64,000 bases of DNA from contig JBBROA010000001.1 in assembly GCA_038229875.1 (NCBI GenBank), positions 62,001 to 126,000 of the forward strand, in the 5' to 3' direction. Below are positions 7,744 to 16,106 of the stretch, one piece after another. The notes beneath the pieces were generated by a model. That model searched no databases and was not told the DNA's origin. It saw only the letters and a program-made list of their open reading frames with translations. This stretch comes from JALYUA01 sp038229875 (lineage in GTDB: Bacteria > Acidobacteriota > Thermoanaerobaculia > UBA5066 > Gp7-AA6). Each line of letters begins with the position of its first letter. Within the stretch, counting starts at the first letter, position 1. A program made the translations under genes and the position numbers.

Positions 7744-8883
7744 TCAGCCGGCGTCCTTCCCCCAGAGCCTTCGGATCGCGAAACGGATCGTTCGCTCGCC
7801 GGCGAGCCGTCCCGCGATCCGCCCGAGCGCGGGACTGAGCACGAGCCGCCGGAGCGCCGCGCTCCATGCGAACCTGCGCGAGAAGCGGCGGCGCCACGCC
7901 TCCTCGTAAGCGGCGAGGTACCGTCCCGCGGCGAGCCTTCCTTCGAGCAGCGCCAGCGCTGTCTCCGCTGCCAGGATTCCCGTGAAGAGAGCGGCGGCCT
8001 GCCCCTGCCCCGAAAAAGGATCGATCACGCCCGCCGCGTCTCCCGCCATCAGCATCCCGTTTTCCGTGGGGGGCTTCGAGGTGAAGACCGCCGGAACCGT
8101 GCCCAGAAATCCGCGGGGCCCCGGGCGCATCGGGCGCAGGGCCTCGTCGAGCGCGGGGTTCTCCAGCCGGGCGGCGCCGAGGACGTCCTCCCAGCCGCCG
8201 CCAATCTTCCGGCGGTGCGCCTCGGACACGACGCCAGCGAGGTTCACCGCGCCGCCCTCGACGCGCGAAAGGCCGCAGTAGCCGCCGGGAAAGAGGTACA
8301 GGCGGACCCGCCCCTTGAGCGCCGACGTGTCGCCGACATAGTCGCGGCTCCAACCGAAGAACCGGGAGCGTTCCAGAAAACGGCGGTCGAGGCGGCGATC
8401 GAGGGTGTCCCACCGGCCCCAGGCGCCGACGACCGCGCGGGCGTTCGCCGTCTCGCGCACACCGTCCGACGCGAACGTCACCGAGAAGCCGGCCGCCGGT
8501 GAACCCGTCGTCGCCACGACGCGGGTCGCGAAACGCACGTCCGAACCGGCGTTGCGCGCCCCGTTCGCGAGGAGGTCGTCGAGTCGGAACCGCGAGATGC
8601 CGAGCGCGGGCGTCGGCAGCCGGAAGTGAACCGCCGCGCCCCGCGCCGGATGCACCGCGCCCTCCGAGATCCGCTCGGGGAGGCAGGCTTCCAGGGCGGC
8701 CGTCTGCCTGAGGCGCGCGATCGAGTCGAGCGCGTCCCCGGAAAGAAATTCCCCGCAGACTTTCGCGCGCGGGAACCGGTCTTTCTCGAGAACAAGGACT
8801 CCGCATCCGGCGGCCGACAGCACGGTCGCCGCCGCGGAGCCGGCGGGACCCGCCCCGATGACGATGGCGTCCCAGGTCTTCAC
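7744..8883 (-). CDS. FAD-dependent oxidoreductase, geranylgeranyl-reductase-like
   Basis: The 379-residue flavoprotein starts at GTG 8883, sharing GTGA with the methyltransferase stop. It opens with the dinucleotide fold DAIVIGAGPAGSAAATVL, then LEKDRFPRAKVCGEFL, the substrate-lobe phrase of geranylgeranyl reductase/halogenase-type enzymes. The second FAD motif GMLMAGDAAGVIDPFSGQG lies near residue 275. Such enzymes reduce isoprenoid double bonds or hydroxylate polyketides. Downstream of a ketosynthase and a methyltransferase it probably tailors a lipid or polyketide; the actual substrate is unknown. Confidence 0.85.
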   Translation of the reverse strand: MKTWDAIVIGAGPAGSAAATVLSAAGCGVLVLEKDRFPRAKVCGEFLSGDALDSIARLRQTAALEACLPERISEGAVHPARGAAVHFRLPTPALGISRFRLDDLLANGARNAGSDVRFATRVVATTGSPAAGFSVTFASDGVRETANARAVVGAWGRWDTLDRRLDRRFLERSRFFGWSRDYVGDTSALKGRVRLYLFPGGYCGLSRVEGGAVNLAGVVSEAHRRKIGGGWEDVLGAARLENPALDEALRPMRPGPRGFLGTVPAVFTSKPPTENGMLMAGDAAGVIDPFSGQGQAAALFTGILAAETALALLEGRLAAGRYLAAYEEAWRRRFSRRFAWSAALRRLVLSPALGRIAGRLAGERTIRFAIRRLWGKDAG

Positions 8884-9599
8884 GCCCCGGGTCCCGAGAT
8901 CAGCAGGCGGAACGGAAAGACCCGCTCGACCCGGGACCCCGGGACCGCGCTCTGCGCGATCTCGCGGGCTTCGTCCTTCGTATACGCCTGCCGCACGGAG
9001 GTCTGGCCGTCCAGCAGGGATACGCGGCTCTCGAAGACGATCCGTCCGGCGATCGAGACGAAGATCCAGGGGAACAGATGCCGCCGCAAATCGAGGATCG
9101 CGAAGCCCCGGCGCGAAACGCGTGCGAACTCCCGGAGGAGAGCGCGATTCTCCTCCGGGGAAAAGTGGTGAAACATCAGCGTCGAGACGACCCAGTCCGC
9201 GGCGCCGTTTGCGAGAGGGAGCGCGAAGGCATCCGCGGCGAGCGCGGGCAGATCGACCCCTCGCCACGCGCGGCCCGCGGCGAGATGGCGCCATTGGAGA
9301 TCCACCGCGACGACTGTCGCCCGATGCCCCGCGCGCGCGAGCCGCCGGACGAGCGCCCGCGTCACGGCTCCGGAGCCGGCGCCGACGTCGAGCACGACGA
9401 CCCTCTCCTCCCGTCCGCCGGTCATGCGCGACAGAAGGTGCGTCTCGATGGCTTTCGAGCCGCCCCACTTCTCGTTGACGAGCTCCAGGTCCCGCAGCGA
9501 CCGCGCCATCTCCTCCGCGGGAAGCGTGACGTCGTCGAGGATTTCCCGGGCCGGCCGCCGCGGCGGGACGAGGAAACTCCGTCCGTCTCGGTGCCCCAA
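8880..9599 (-). CDS. Class I SAM-dependent methyltransferase
   Basis: About 239 residues from a TTG at 9599, eight bases after the upstream ketosynthase stop; another in-frame TTG at 9647 overlaps that gene, and no ATG or GTG is available. Motif I reads VVVLDVGAGSGAVTRAL, motif II ATVVAVDLQ, and motif IV VVSTLMFHHFSPEENRALLREF, a UbiE/Methyltransf_25-type domain. The C-terminal part (RVERVFPFRLLISGPG) is the usual final strand pair. It probably methylates the product of the neighbouring ketosynthase; that link is inferred from gene order. Confidence 0.82.
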   Translation of the reverse strand: MGHRDGRSFLVPPRRPAREILDDVTLPAEEMARSLRDLELVNEKWGGSKAIETHLLSRMTGGREERVVVLDVGAGSGAVTRALVRRLARAGHRATVVAVDLQWRHLAAGRAWRGVDLPALAADAFALPLANGAADWVVSTLMFHHFSPEENRALLREFARVSRRGFAILDLRRHLFPWIFVSIAGRIVFESRVSLLDGQTSVRQAYTKDEAREIAQSAVPGSRVERVFPFRLLISGPGA

Positions 9600-9606
9600 G
9601 GCAGGC

Positions 9607-10857
9607 CTAGAGTCTGCTGACGACCAGGGCGCTATTCTTGGAGCCAAATCCGATGCAGTTGCAGAGAGCGTGCTCCACCGACGCGGCGCGCGCGGTGTTC
9701 GCGACGTAGTCGAGGTCGCACTCGGCGTCTCTGTGGTCGAGGTTGATGGTGGGAGGAAGAAAGCCGTCGCGCATCCCGAGGAGCGTGGCCGCGACTCCTG
9801 CGGCGCCGCACGCGCCCTGCGGATGACCGATCATCGACTTGATCGAGGAGCCCGGCAGTTTCGCGGCCGCGTCTCCGAACGCGAGGCGCACCGCGCGCGT
9901 CTCCACCCGGTCGTTCAACTGCGTCGAGGTTCCGTGGTACGCGAGGTACCCGATCGCCTCCGGCGGCAATCCGGCTTCGCGCAGGGCGAGTGTCATCGCG
10001 CGCGCGGGCTCCTCTCCCGTCTCGTCGAGACGCACCCGGTGGTGCGCGTCGCAGGTGGCGCCGTAGCCGCGGATCTCGCCGTACACCCGCGCGCCGCGGG
10101 CGCGCGCCCGGTCGAGGTCTTCCAGCACGAACATCCAGGATCCCTCCGCGAGCACGAACCCGTCGCGGTCAGAGGAAAACGGCCGCGAGGCCCGGATGGG
10201 GTCCCCTTCGCGCGCCGTCGAGACGATCCGCATCATCGCGAACCCCTCCATGATGCCGCGGACCACCGTGGCGTCCACTCCGCCGGCGAGGAACACGTCC
10301 GCGGTCGCGAACTTGATCGCCCGGAAAGCGTGGCCGAGCGCGTCCGTCGAAGAGGCGCACCCGGTCGAGAGGACGTGCGAGAGCCCCCGCAGCCCGAAGT
10401 GCATCGAGAGTTCCGACGAGAGGGTCCCGATCGTGCCGGACGGTATCGAGTAAACGGACGCCTTCTTGACCTGGTTCGTGTAGTAGAGGTGGTACATCCG
10501 TTCCGAGAACTCGATCGGACCGCCTCCCGTCCCGAGGATCACGCCCATCTCCCGCCGTTCGTCGAGCGAGAGCGTCTGCGTGTCGATCCCGGCATCTTCC
10601 AACGCTTCGGACGCCGCGGCGATAGCCATCGGGACGGCGCGCGACACATGCCGGATGTCTTTGGCGCCGACCCACGCCGCGGGGTCCAGGCCCTTCACCT
10701 CGCCGGCGATGGTCGCGGGCAGCCCCTCGGGATCGAAGAGCGAGATTCGTCCGACGCCGCTCCGCCCCTGCCGCAGCGCGCTCGCGTACTCTTCTCGCCC
10801 GTTCCCGTTCGGTGACAGGCACCCGATGCCCGTGATTGCGACGCGGCGGCCGGTCAT
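9607..10857 (-). CDS. Beta-ketoacyl-ACP synthase, FabF/KAS II family
   Basis: This 416-residue thiolase-fold condensing enzyme has the nucleophile Cys in STGCASSTDALG and catalytic histidines in YHGTSTQLND and IGHPQGACGAAG. It begins VAITGIGCLSPNGNG, the standard FabF opening, and ends CNCIGFGSKNSALVV. It would extend an acyl chain with malonyl-ACP by decarboxylative condensation. It is clustered with a methyltransferase and a reductase rather than with acpP or fabG, so I favour a specialised lipid or polyketide pathway. No carrier-protein gene is visible nearby. Confidence 0.9.
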   Translation of the reverse strand: MTGRRVAITGIGCLSPNGNGREEYASALRQGRSGVGRISLFDPEGLPATIAGEVKGLDPAAWVGAKDIRHVSRAVPMAIAAASEALEDAGIDTQTLSLDERREMGVILGTGGGPIEFSERMYHLYYTNQVKKASVYSIPSGTIGTLSSELSMHFGLRGLSHVLSTGCASSTDALGHAFRAIKFATADVFLAGGVDATVVRGIMEGFAMMRIVSTAREGDPIRASRPFSSDRDGFVLAEGSWMFVLEDLDRARARGARVYGEIRGYGATCDAHHRVRLDETGEEPARAMTLALREAGLPPEAIGYLAYHGTSTQLNDRVETRAVRLAFGDAAAKLPGSSIKSMIGHPQGACGAAGVAATLLGMRDGFLPPTINLDHRDAECDLDYVANTARAASVEHALCNCIGFGSKNSALVVSRL

Positions 10858-10942
10858 GGCTCGATAGTAACAACCGGATTCCGGCGGACCTTCCGCCTTC
10901 CCGATGTCCAGGGCGCTTGACCGCGAGCTCGAACGCGCGGGG

Positions 10943-11722
10943 TTACGGGGGCGCGTTCTCCGAGAACCAGCGATCGAGCACCCGCAGGAGCCGGAGCGGG
11001 ACGAATTTCACGAGCGCGTCCGCATGGAGGTTCCCCGGCAGGTCGAGGTGTACGTAGTCGACCGGCGGAGCCGCGGCCTTCGCGAGCAGGCGGCCGTGCG
11101 ACGGCGCCACGAGCCAGTCTCCTTCCGCGGTGATGATGAGCTTCGGGATCAAGAGGGTCGCGAGCGACTCGGCGACGTCCTGCCGCCGGGCGAAGGGGGC
11201 CCCGGCGGACATGCGCGGCATCTGGACCGCCTTCCGCAGGCTGACCTGTTTCCGGGCGCCCGCGGACCAGGGGCGCGGGCGGAGCGTCTTCAAGTCGGCC
11301 GGCGACGAGATCATCGCGAGCGCGCGGCAGGGCAGATGCGGAAACTGGCCGAGAGTGGCCGCCGCGATCGACCCCCCCAGGGACAGGCCGAGCACGGCGA
11401 AGCGCGCATAGGGACGCCCCTCCCCGACGAGCTGGTCGATGACGGCTTTCAGATCGAGGCCCTCGAAGGCTCCGAACGAATAAGCGCCCCCGCTGTCCCC
11501 GTGCCCGCGGAAGTCGAGAGCGGCGACGTCGTATCCGCGCCGCACGTAATGGCTCGCGAGAAACAGGTTTTCGCGGGCGAGCCGCGTGCGCCAGAAGCCC
11601 GGCGCGAGGATGAGAAGCTCCGCCGACGGGCGCCGCCACCACGTGTACGCGATCGGCGTGTCGTCCGCCGCGCGGAGCCGCCGCTGAAGGACTTCCGCGG
11701 TCAGGCGCGCGCCCGCGCTCAT
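10943..11722 (-). CDS. Alpha/beta-fold hydrolase
   Basis: The 259-residue protein shows the nucleophile elbow GLSLGGSIAAATL (Ser near residue 117), the preceding strand phrase DVAALDFRGHGDSGG, and an acid segment IITAEGDWLVAPSHG with Asp near 208. The final His is probably in LPGNLHADALVKF. Lid residues include many Arg and Pro. It starts at ATG 11722 overlapping the moeA stop (ATGA) and lies 85 bp upstream of the ketosynthase, so it may serve as a thioesterase or esterase in that group. The substrate is not predictable. Confidence 0.85.
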   Translation of the reverse strand: MSAGARLTAEVLQRRLRAADDTPIAYTWWRRPSAELLILAPGFWRTRLARENLFLASHYVRRGYDVAALDFRGHGDSGGAYSFGAFEGLDLKAVIDQLVGEGRPYARFAVLGLSLGGSIAAATLGQFPHLPCRALAMISSPADLKTLRPRPWSAGARKQVSLRKAVQMPRMSAGAPFARRQDVAESLATLLIPKLIITAEGDWLVAPSHGRLLAKAAAPPVDYVHLDLPGNLHADALVKFVPLRLLRVLDRWFSENAPP

Positions 11723-12918
11723 CGCGAGAGGAGCAGGCAGGAGACGACGGACCCCTCCGCCAGTCGCCCGGTCCCGGCGGGCACCGAGATGAGCGCGTTC
11801 GCTTGGCCGTGCGCGGCGAGATCGTGGCTTCCGGAGGTGCGGAGCGGCTCGACCCGAGCCTCGCTGCTGGATCGGTCGAGCGCGGCGTCGTGAAAGCGGT
11901 CGCGTTCGCCGGCGGGCGCGAGCGCGCGCGTCAGAAAGGCCGCGACCCGCGGCGCAGCGGGCTCAGAGTCTCCTTCGAACCGCCCCAGCGCCTCGCGCGC
12001 GAAGACATGGAAGCCGACCGCGGCCGACACGGGGTTGCCGGGAAGCCCGATCCAGAACACGTTCCGGCGCCGGCCGACCGCGATCGGTTTGCCCGGCTGC
12101 ATCGCCACGCGGTGGAACAGGATTTCGAACCCGGCCGCCTCCGCCGCCGGCGGGAGAAGATCGAGGTCTCCGGCCGACACTCCACCGGTCGTGATCAGGA
12201 AATCCTCCTGCTCGCCGGCGCGGGCGAAGAGGAGGCCGACCTCGGCCGGCGTGTCGGCGACCGCGGGAGCCCGCCGGGCCGTCCAGCCGAGCGCCGCGCA
12301 CTCCGCGAGGAGCATCGGACCGTTCGAGTCGCGCAGTCGTCCCGGTTCCGGGGCGGCCGCGCCGCGGACCACTTCGTCCCCGGTGACGGCGACAGTCACG
12401 CGCGGCGCCCGGAAGACGCGGATGGGGTCGTGGCCCGCGAGCGCGGCGAGCGCGACGTCTCCGGGCGCGAGCCGCCGGCCGGCGGGGACCAGCGCCGCGC
12501 CGGCGCGCACGCTTTCGCCCCGGAGCCGGATGTGAGCGCCGGGCCTCGCTGCGTCCTCGAAGCGCACGCGCCCGTTTTCGCGGACCGACCGTTCGACCGG
12601 CACGATCGCTTCCGTTCCGGGCGGCAGAGGCGCGCCGGTCATCACGCGAACGACCTCGCCTGCTGAGATCGGAGGGGGAGGCGCGGACCCGGCGGCGACG
12701 AGCCCCGGCCGTTCGGGCAGCTCGACGCCCCGCGCGACGTCCGAGACTCGAACCGCGTATCCGTCCATCGCGGAGGTGTCGAAGGGAGGCCAGTCCACGT
12801 CCGAGCGCACCTCGCGCGCGAGGACGCGGCCCCACGCGTGCTCGAGCGCCACGTCCTCTTCTCCTCCGGGCGAGAGAGCGCCGGCGAGCAGGGAGAGGGC
12901 CGCGGTCACCGTCAGCAC
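11719..12918 (-). CDS. moeA: Molybdopterin molybdotransferase MoeA
   Basis: The 399-residue MoeA starts at GTG 12918. Recognisable segments in order are DTSAMDGYAVR, the EAIVPVE region, VAVTGDEVV, the molybdopterin-site phrase TTGGVSAGDLDLL, MQPGKPIAVG and FWIGLPGNPVSAAV. The C-terminal domain IV closes with VPAGTGRLAEGSVV. MoeA inserts molybdate into adenylated molybdopterin in the cytoplasm. An XdhC homologue about 3 kb away serves molybdenum hydroxylases, though no such enzyme is in the window. It is first in a minus-strand run with the hydrolase. Confidence 0.93.
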   Translation of the reverse strand: MLTVTAALSLLAGALSPGGEEDVALEHAWGRVLAREVRSDVDWPPFDTSAMDGYAVRVSDVARGVELPERPGLVAAGSAPPPPISAGEVVRVMTGAPLPPGTEAIVPVERSVRENGRVRFEDAARPGAHIRLRGESVRAGAALVPAGRRLAPGDVALAALAGHDPIRVFRAPRVTVAVTGDEVVRGAAAPEPGRLRDSNGPMLLAECAALGWTARRAPAVADTPAEVGLLFARAGEQEDFLITTGGVSAGDLDLLPPAAEAAGFEILFHRVAMQPGKPIAVGRRRNVFWIGLPGNPVSAAVGFHVFAREALGRFEGDSEPAAPRVAAFLTRALAPAGERDRFHDAALDRSSSEARVEPLRTSGSHDLAAHGQANALISVPAGTGRLAEGSVVSCLLLSR

Positions 12919-13004
12919 GCCCGGATTCTAGACGGCGCCGCGCCTCGCGCGTTGTCCGGCCGGGGAGAGCCCCCCGGCGTTTGGTACGATCGAGGCACCC
13001 CCCT

Positions 13005-13772
13005 ATGGAGAAAAAGTTCGAGTACCGGGGTGACCTCGCGGTCACGCCGCTCGCCGAGATCCTCGCGACGATTCACCGCTATCGCGTTCCCGGAGTGATC
13101 ACGGCGTCGCGCGAGGGGCGCGTCCGGCGGATCTACCTCGATGACGGACTGGTCGTGTTTGCGACCTCGAACGAGCGGGAGATCAGCCTTGGTTTTTATT
13201 TATTGAAGCGCGGGCTCCTGAAGCCCGAAGCGGCGAAGGAGGCGGAGGAGCGCAGGACCCGGGAAGGGCTGCGCCTCGGCCAGGTGCTCCTCCAGATGGG
13301 GTTCTTAACGCCCGAGAAGCTGAACGAAGCCGTGGACGGGCAGATCCGCGAGATCCTCTGGGGCGCGTTCGAATGGGAAACGGGCGACGTGCTCTTCGAG
13401 ATCGGCGGCAAGAGGACGGGCGAGCTCGTGCGTATCGACGCCCCCATTCCGCTCGTGATTCTCGAAGGCGTCCGGCGGTCCGCGGACGTCCGCCGCCTGA
13501 TCCTGAGGCTTGGGAGCTCCAATACTGTCCTCGAGCGGACGCGCAACTCGTTGATCGATCTATTCACCGGTCCCGAGCGCCAGTACTACGAGGCGATCGA
13601 CGGCAAGACGCCGCTCCAGCACCTGGCGAAGCGTGGTGCGGGGAGCGTCTCCGAGAACGCGCGGATCCTCTACGCCTTCTTCTGCCTCGGGCTCGTGCGC
13701 AAGGTGCGGGGCTCGGGCGCGGGCGCGCGGCGGATCCAGTACAAGACCGAGGGCGGGTCGCTCGGGAGTTAG
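13005..13772 (+). CDS. DUF4388 domain protein
   Basis: The 255-residue protein starts MEKKFEYRGDL at 13005. Its first about 95 residues match DUF4388/PatA N-terminal domains: LAVTPLAEILATIHRYRVPGVI, then RRIYLDDGLVVFATS. A second repeat-like segment (GLRLGQVLLQMGFLTPEKLNEAV) resembles the N-terminal module of PilB/GspE, and the C-terminus is a winged-helix-like segment. In Myxococcota and Acidobacteriota such proteins are tied to motility or signalling, but the biochemical role is unknown. It is followed after 11 bp by the zinc-ribbon gene. Confidence 0.8.
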   Translation: MEKKFEYRGDLAVTPLAEILATIHRYRVPGVITASREGRVRRIYLDDGLVVFATSNEREISLGFYLLKRGLLKPEAAKEAEERRTREGLRLGQVLLQMGFLTPEKLNEAVDGQIREILWGAFEWETGDVLFEIGGKRTGELVRIDAPIPLVILEGVRRSADVRRLILRLGSSNTVLERTRNSLIDLFTGPERQYYEAIDGKTPLQHLAKRGAGSVSENARILYAFFCLGLVRKVRGSGAGARRIQYKTEGGSLGS

Positions 13773-13783
13773 ACTCCACTCGC

Positions 13784-14188
13784 ATGCCGATTTACGAGTA
13801 CGTCTGTCAGAAGTGCGGCCGAAAGACCGAGGTCATCCAGAGCCACTCGGACCCCCCGCCGAAGAGGTGCCCGCACTGCGGCGGCGCGGTGAAAAAGGCG
13901 TTCTCCGCCCCGGCCATCCAGTTCAAGGGGAGCGGTTTCTACATCACCGACTACGGGAAGGGCGATTCCGGCGCCGCGAACAAGGGTGGCGAGGGCTCGG
14001 ACAAGTCGGAACGGGCGGAAAAGACGGAGAAGTCGGACAAGGCCGAAAAGTCCGAAGCCGCCGGCAAGTCCGAGTCCGCGGGGAACTCGGAGAAGGCCGA
14101 CAAGGGGTCGAAGAAAGACTCTCCCGCCCCGGCGAAGAGCGACTCGAAAGGCGAGAAGAAGAGCACGGCGCGAAAAGCAGGCGACTGA
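13784..14188 (+). CDS. FmdB-family zinc-ribbon protein
   Basis: The 134-residue protein begins MPIYEYVCQKCGRKTEVIQ and continues CPHCGGAVKKAF, so two CxxC knuckles (about 9-12 and 31-34) bind one zinc as in the FmdB/CxxC_CXXC_SSSS family. A conserved FKGSGFYITDYG segment follows. The last about 75 residues are Lys/Ser/Glu/Ala repeats (SDKAEKSEAAGKSE...), highly charged and probably disordered. The family is often called a putative regulator, without proven function. The low-complexity tail length is likely to vary between relatives. Confidence 0.85.
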   Translation: MPIYEYVCQKCGRKTEVIQSHSDPPPKRCPHCGGAVKKAFSAPAIQFKGSGFYITDYGKGDSGAANKGGEGSDKSERAEKTEKSDKAEKSEAAGKSESAGNSEKADKGSKKDSPAPAKSDSKGEKKSTARKAGD

Positions 14189-14211
14189 GGCGCTACCGAT
14201 TTCTTCAGACC

Positions 14212-14270
14212 AGTGGACCGCGAAGTACCGCGGCCGTCTCGCTCCCGGTGGTCGCCCGGCTCCCGGCTCT
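14212..14270 (+). repeat. Dispersed about 58-bp intergenic repeat, copy 1
   Basis: The block starting AGTGGACCGCGAAGTACCGC and running to CGGCTCCCG matches a block at 28556-28614 with roughly 85 percent identity by eye, and the reverse strand of 27932-27990. An internal dyad GCGGCC...GGTCGC keeps pairing through a G-T wobble where copy 2 has GCGACC...GGTCGC. It fills the spacer between the convergent FmdB-type and galU genes. Confidence 0.65.
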
Positions 14271-15135
14271 AGAGTTTCAACCCCCGCAGATACTCGCGAA
14301 ACGGGGGGCCGAGGTCCGTCCGCGACAGCGCGATCTCGACCGTCGCCTTCAGAAATCCCAGCTTATCTCCGGCGTCGTAGCGCGTCCCTTCGAAGAGATA
14401 CCCGTCGATCGGCCTCTTCGCGAGGAGCGCCTTCAGGCCCGACGTCAGCTGGATCTCGCCGCCGACGTCCGAGCGCGTGGCCTCCAGGATTCCGAAGATT
14501 TCGGGGGGCAGCAGGTACCGTCCGATGATCGCGAGGTTGCTGGGCGCCTTGTCCGCGGGAGGCTTCTCGACCATGTCGGAGAGCGCCACCACCCGGTCCT
14601 CGACCCGTTCGCCGGCGACGATCCCGTACTGGTGCGTCTGCGACGCCGGGACTTCCTGCAGGGCGATCACCGGATTCCCGCGCCGTTCGTAGAGCCGGAT
14701 CATCTGGCCGATGCAGGGGTCGTCCGCGACCACGATGTCGTCGGAGAGCAGAACGGCGAACGGCTCGTTTCCGACGAGATCCCGTGCCTGGAGGACCGCG
14801 TGGCCGAGGCCCAGCGCCTGCGCCTGGCGCACGGAGGAGATCCGCGCCAGGGAGGAGACCTCGCGCACCTGCCGCAGAAGATCTTTCTTGCCGCGCTCCT
14901 CGAGCGCCCGCTCGAGCTCGAACGAGAGGTCGAAGTGGTCCTCGAGCGAGCTCTTCCCGCGGCTGGTGACGAGAACGATTCGCTCGATGCCCGCCTCGAC
15001 CGCTTCCTCGACCACGTACTGCACGAGCGGCTTGTCGACCAGCGGCAGCATTTCCTTCGGCTGCGACTTCGTCGCGGGGAGAAAGCGCGTGCCGAGGCCG
15101 GCGGCGGGAAACACGGCGACGTGGACGGAGCTCAT
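14269..15135 (-). CDS. galU: UTP--glucose-1-phosphate uridylyltransferase
   Basis: This 288-residue nucleotidyltransferase begins VAVFPAAGLGTRFLPATK and continues PKEMLPLVDKPLVQYVVEEA, the GalU nucleotide-binding signature. EDHFDLSFELERAL and VRQAQALGLGHAVL follow, then FAVLLSDDIV and DMVEKPP. The length equals that of typical bacterial GalU. It makes UDP-glucose for cell-surface polysaccharide and LPS, which fits the LPS genes 12 kb downstream. It stands alone on the minus strand between convergent and divergent neighbours. Confidence 0.94.
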   Translation of the reverse strand: MSSVHVAVFPAAGLGTRFLPATKSQPKEMLPLVDKPLVQYVVEEAVEAGIERIVLVTSRGKSSLEDHFDLSFELERALEERGKKDLLRQVREVSSLARISSVRQAQALGLGHAVLQARDLVGNEPFAVLLSDDIVVADDPCIGQMIRLYERRGNPVIALQEVPASQTHQYGIVAGERVEDRVVALSDMVEKPPADKAPSNLAIIGRYLLPPEIFGILEATRSDVGGEIQLTSGLKALLAKRPIDGYLFEGTRYDAGDKLGFLKATVEIALSRTDLGPPFREYLRGLKL

Positions 15136-15161
15136 CGGGCCAGGAAGGTATCAGGGAGGGA

Positions 15162-15190
15162 CGGTAATCGGAAATCGGCCCGAAGTCGCG
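15162..15190. repeat. Heptanucleotide array, galU/xdhC spacer
   Basis: CGGTAAT, CGGAAAT, CGGCCCG and AAGTCGC follow each other in 7-bp register in the 59-bp divergent spacer. TAAAAT (15191-15196) directly after it could be a -10 box only if translation of the next gene begins at the third ATG (15207). Confidence 0.55.
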
Positions 15191-15194
15191 TAAA

Positions 15195-16106
15195 ATGATG
15201 AGTTCGATGAGCAGCGACGCAGCGTTCTTCCGGCAACTCACCTCCGAGCTCGAAGCCCGGGGCCGGCTCGCGCTTGCCACGGTGACGGAGACCCGGGGCT
15301 CCGGGCCCTCCCGGGTCGGCCGCCGCTTCCTGGTTTTCGAAGACGGCAGCTTCTCAGGGACGATCGGCGGCGGTCCCTTCGAAGCGCTGGTGATCGCTGA
15401 CGCGGCGGCGCTGTTCCGCGAGGAGTCCGGTCCGGGCCGCTTTCTCAAGTGGTACGACTTCTTCGAGAGAGAAATCGCTCCGGGCCAGGACCGCGAGATG
15501 ACGAACATGATCTGCGGAGGCTCTGCGCGCGTCTCAGTCGAGGTACTCCGGGCAGCGCCGTCGCTCGTCATTCTGGGCGGCGGCCACGTTGGCCTGGCGC
15601 TTGCTCGCCTTGCTCTTCCATTGGGCTACCAGGTCACCGTCGCCGACGACCGCGAGGAATATTCGCGTCCCGGGCGCTTCCCGGCCGAGGCCGCGGTCGT
15701 GCGGACCGGGCGCGACTACTCTCTGCCGGGTGAAGCGGTTCTCCCCGGGCGCGAACGGTACGTGGCGGTCGTCTCCCGCTGCTGGGAGAGCGATCTCGCC
15801 GCGCTGCGCCCGTGGCTCGCCGAGGGGGCGCCGCAGGCTCGTTACCTGGGGCTGATCGGCTCCTCGCGGAAGGTGCGGGGCGTGTTCGAGAAACTGTCTG
15901 AGGAAGGCGTGCCCTCGGAGACGCTTTCCCGGATCCACGCTCCGATCGGGCTTTCGATCGGGGCCGTCACACCCGAGGAGATCGCGATCGCGATCCTCGC
16001 CGAGATGATTGCGGTGCGCCGCGGCGCGGCGGAGAAGGAGAAGACGTCCCGCCGTCCTGCCGAAGCCGGTGCGTCCCGCGGGCGGCGGGAGGATCCATCC
16101 GCTTGA
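15195..16106 (+). CDS. XdhC/CoxI family protein
   Basis: The 303-residue product has the XdhC_CoxI N-terminal part (LALATVTETRGSGPSRVGRRFLV, then FSGTIGGGPFEALV) and the XdhC Rossmann C-terminal part (LVILGGGHVGLALARLALPLGYQVTVADDR). Near the C-terminus come YLGLIGSSRK and IGLSIGAVTPEEIAIAILAEM. XdhC proteins bind molybdenum cofactor and help sulfurate and insert it into hydroxylases. No xanthine dehydrogenase or CO dehydrogenase gene is in view. Three in-frame ATGs (15195, 15198, 15207) compete and no ribosome site decides. It overlaps the next gene by TTGA. Confidence 0.87.
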   Translation: MMSSMSSDAAFFRQLTSELEARGRLALATVTETRGSGPSRVGRRFLVFEDGSFSGTIGGGPFEALVIADAAALFREESGPGRFLKWYDFFEREIAPGQDREMTNMICGGSARVSVEVLRAAPSLVILGGGHVGLALARLALPLGYQVTVADDREEYSRPGRFPAEAAVVRTGRDYSLPGEAVLPGRERYVAVVSRCWESDLAALRPWLAEGAPQARYLGLIGSSRKVRGVFEKLSEEGVPSETLSRIHAPIGLSIGAVTPEEIAIAILAEMIAVRRGAAEKEKTSRRPAEAGASRGRREDPSA

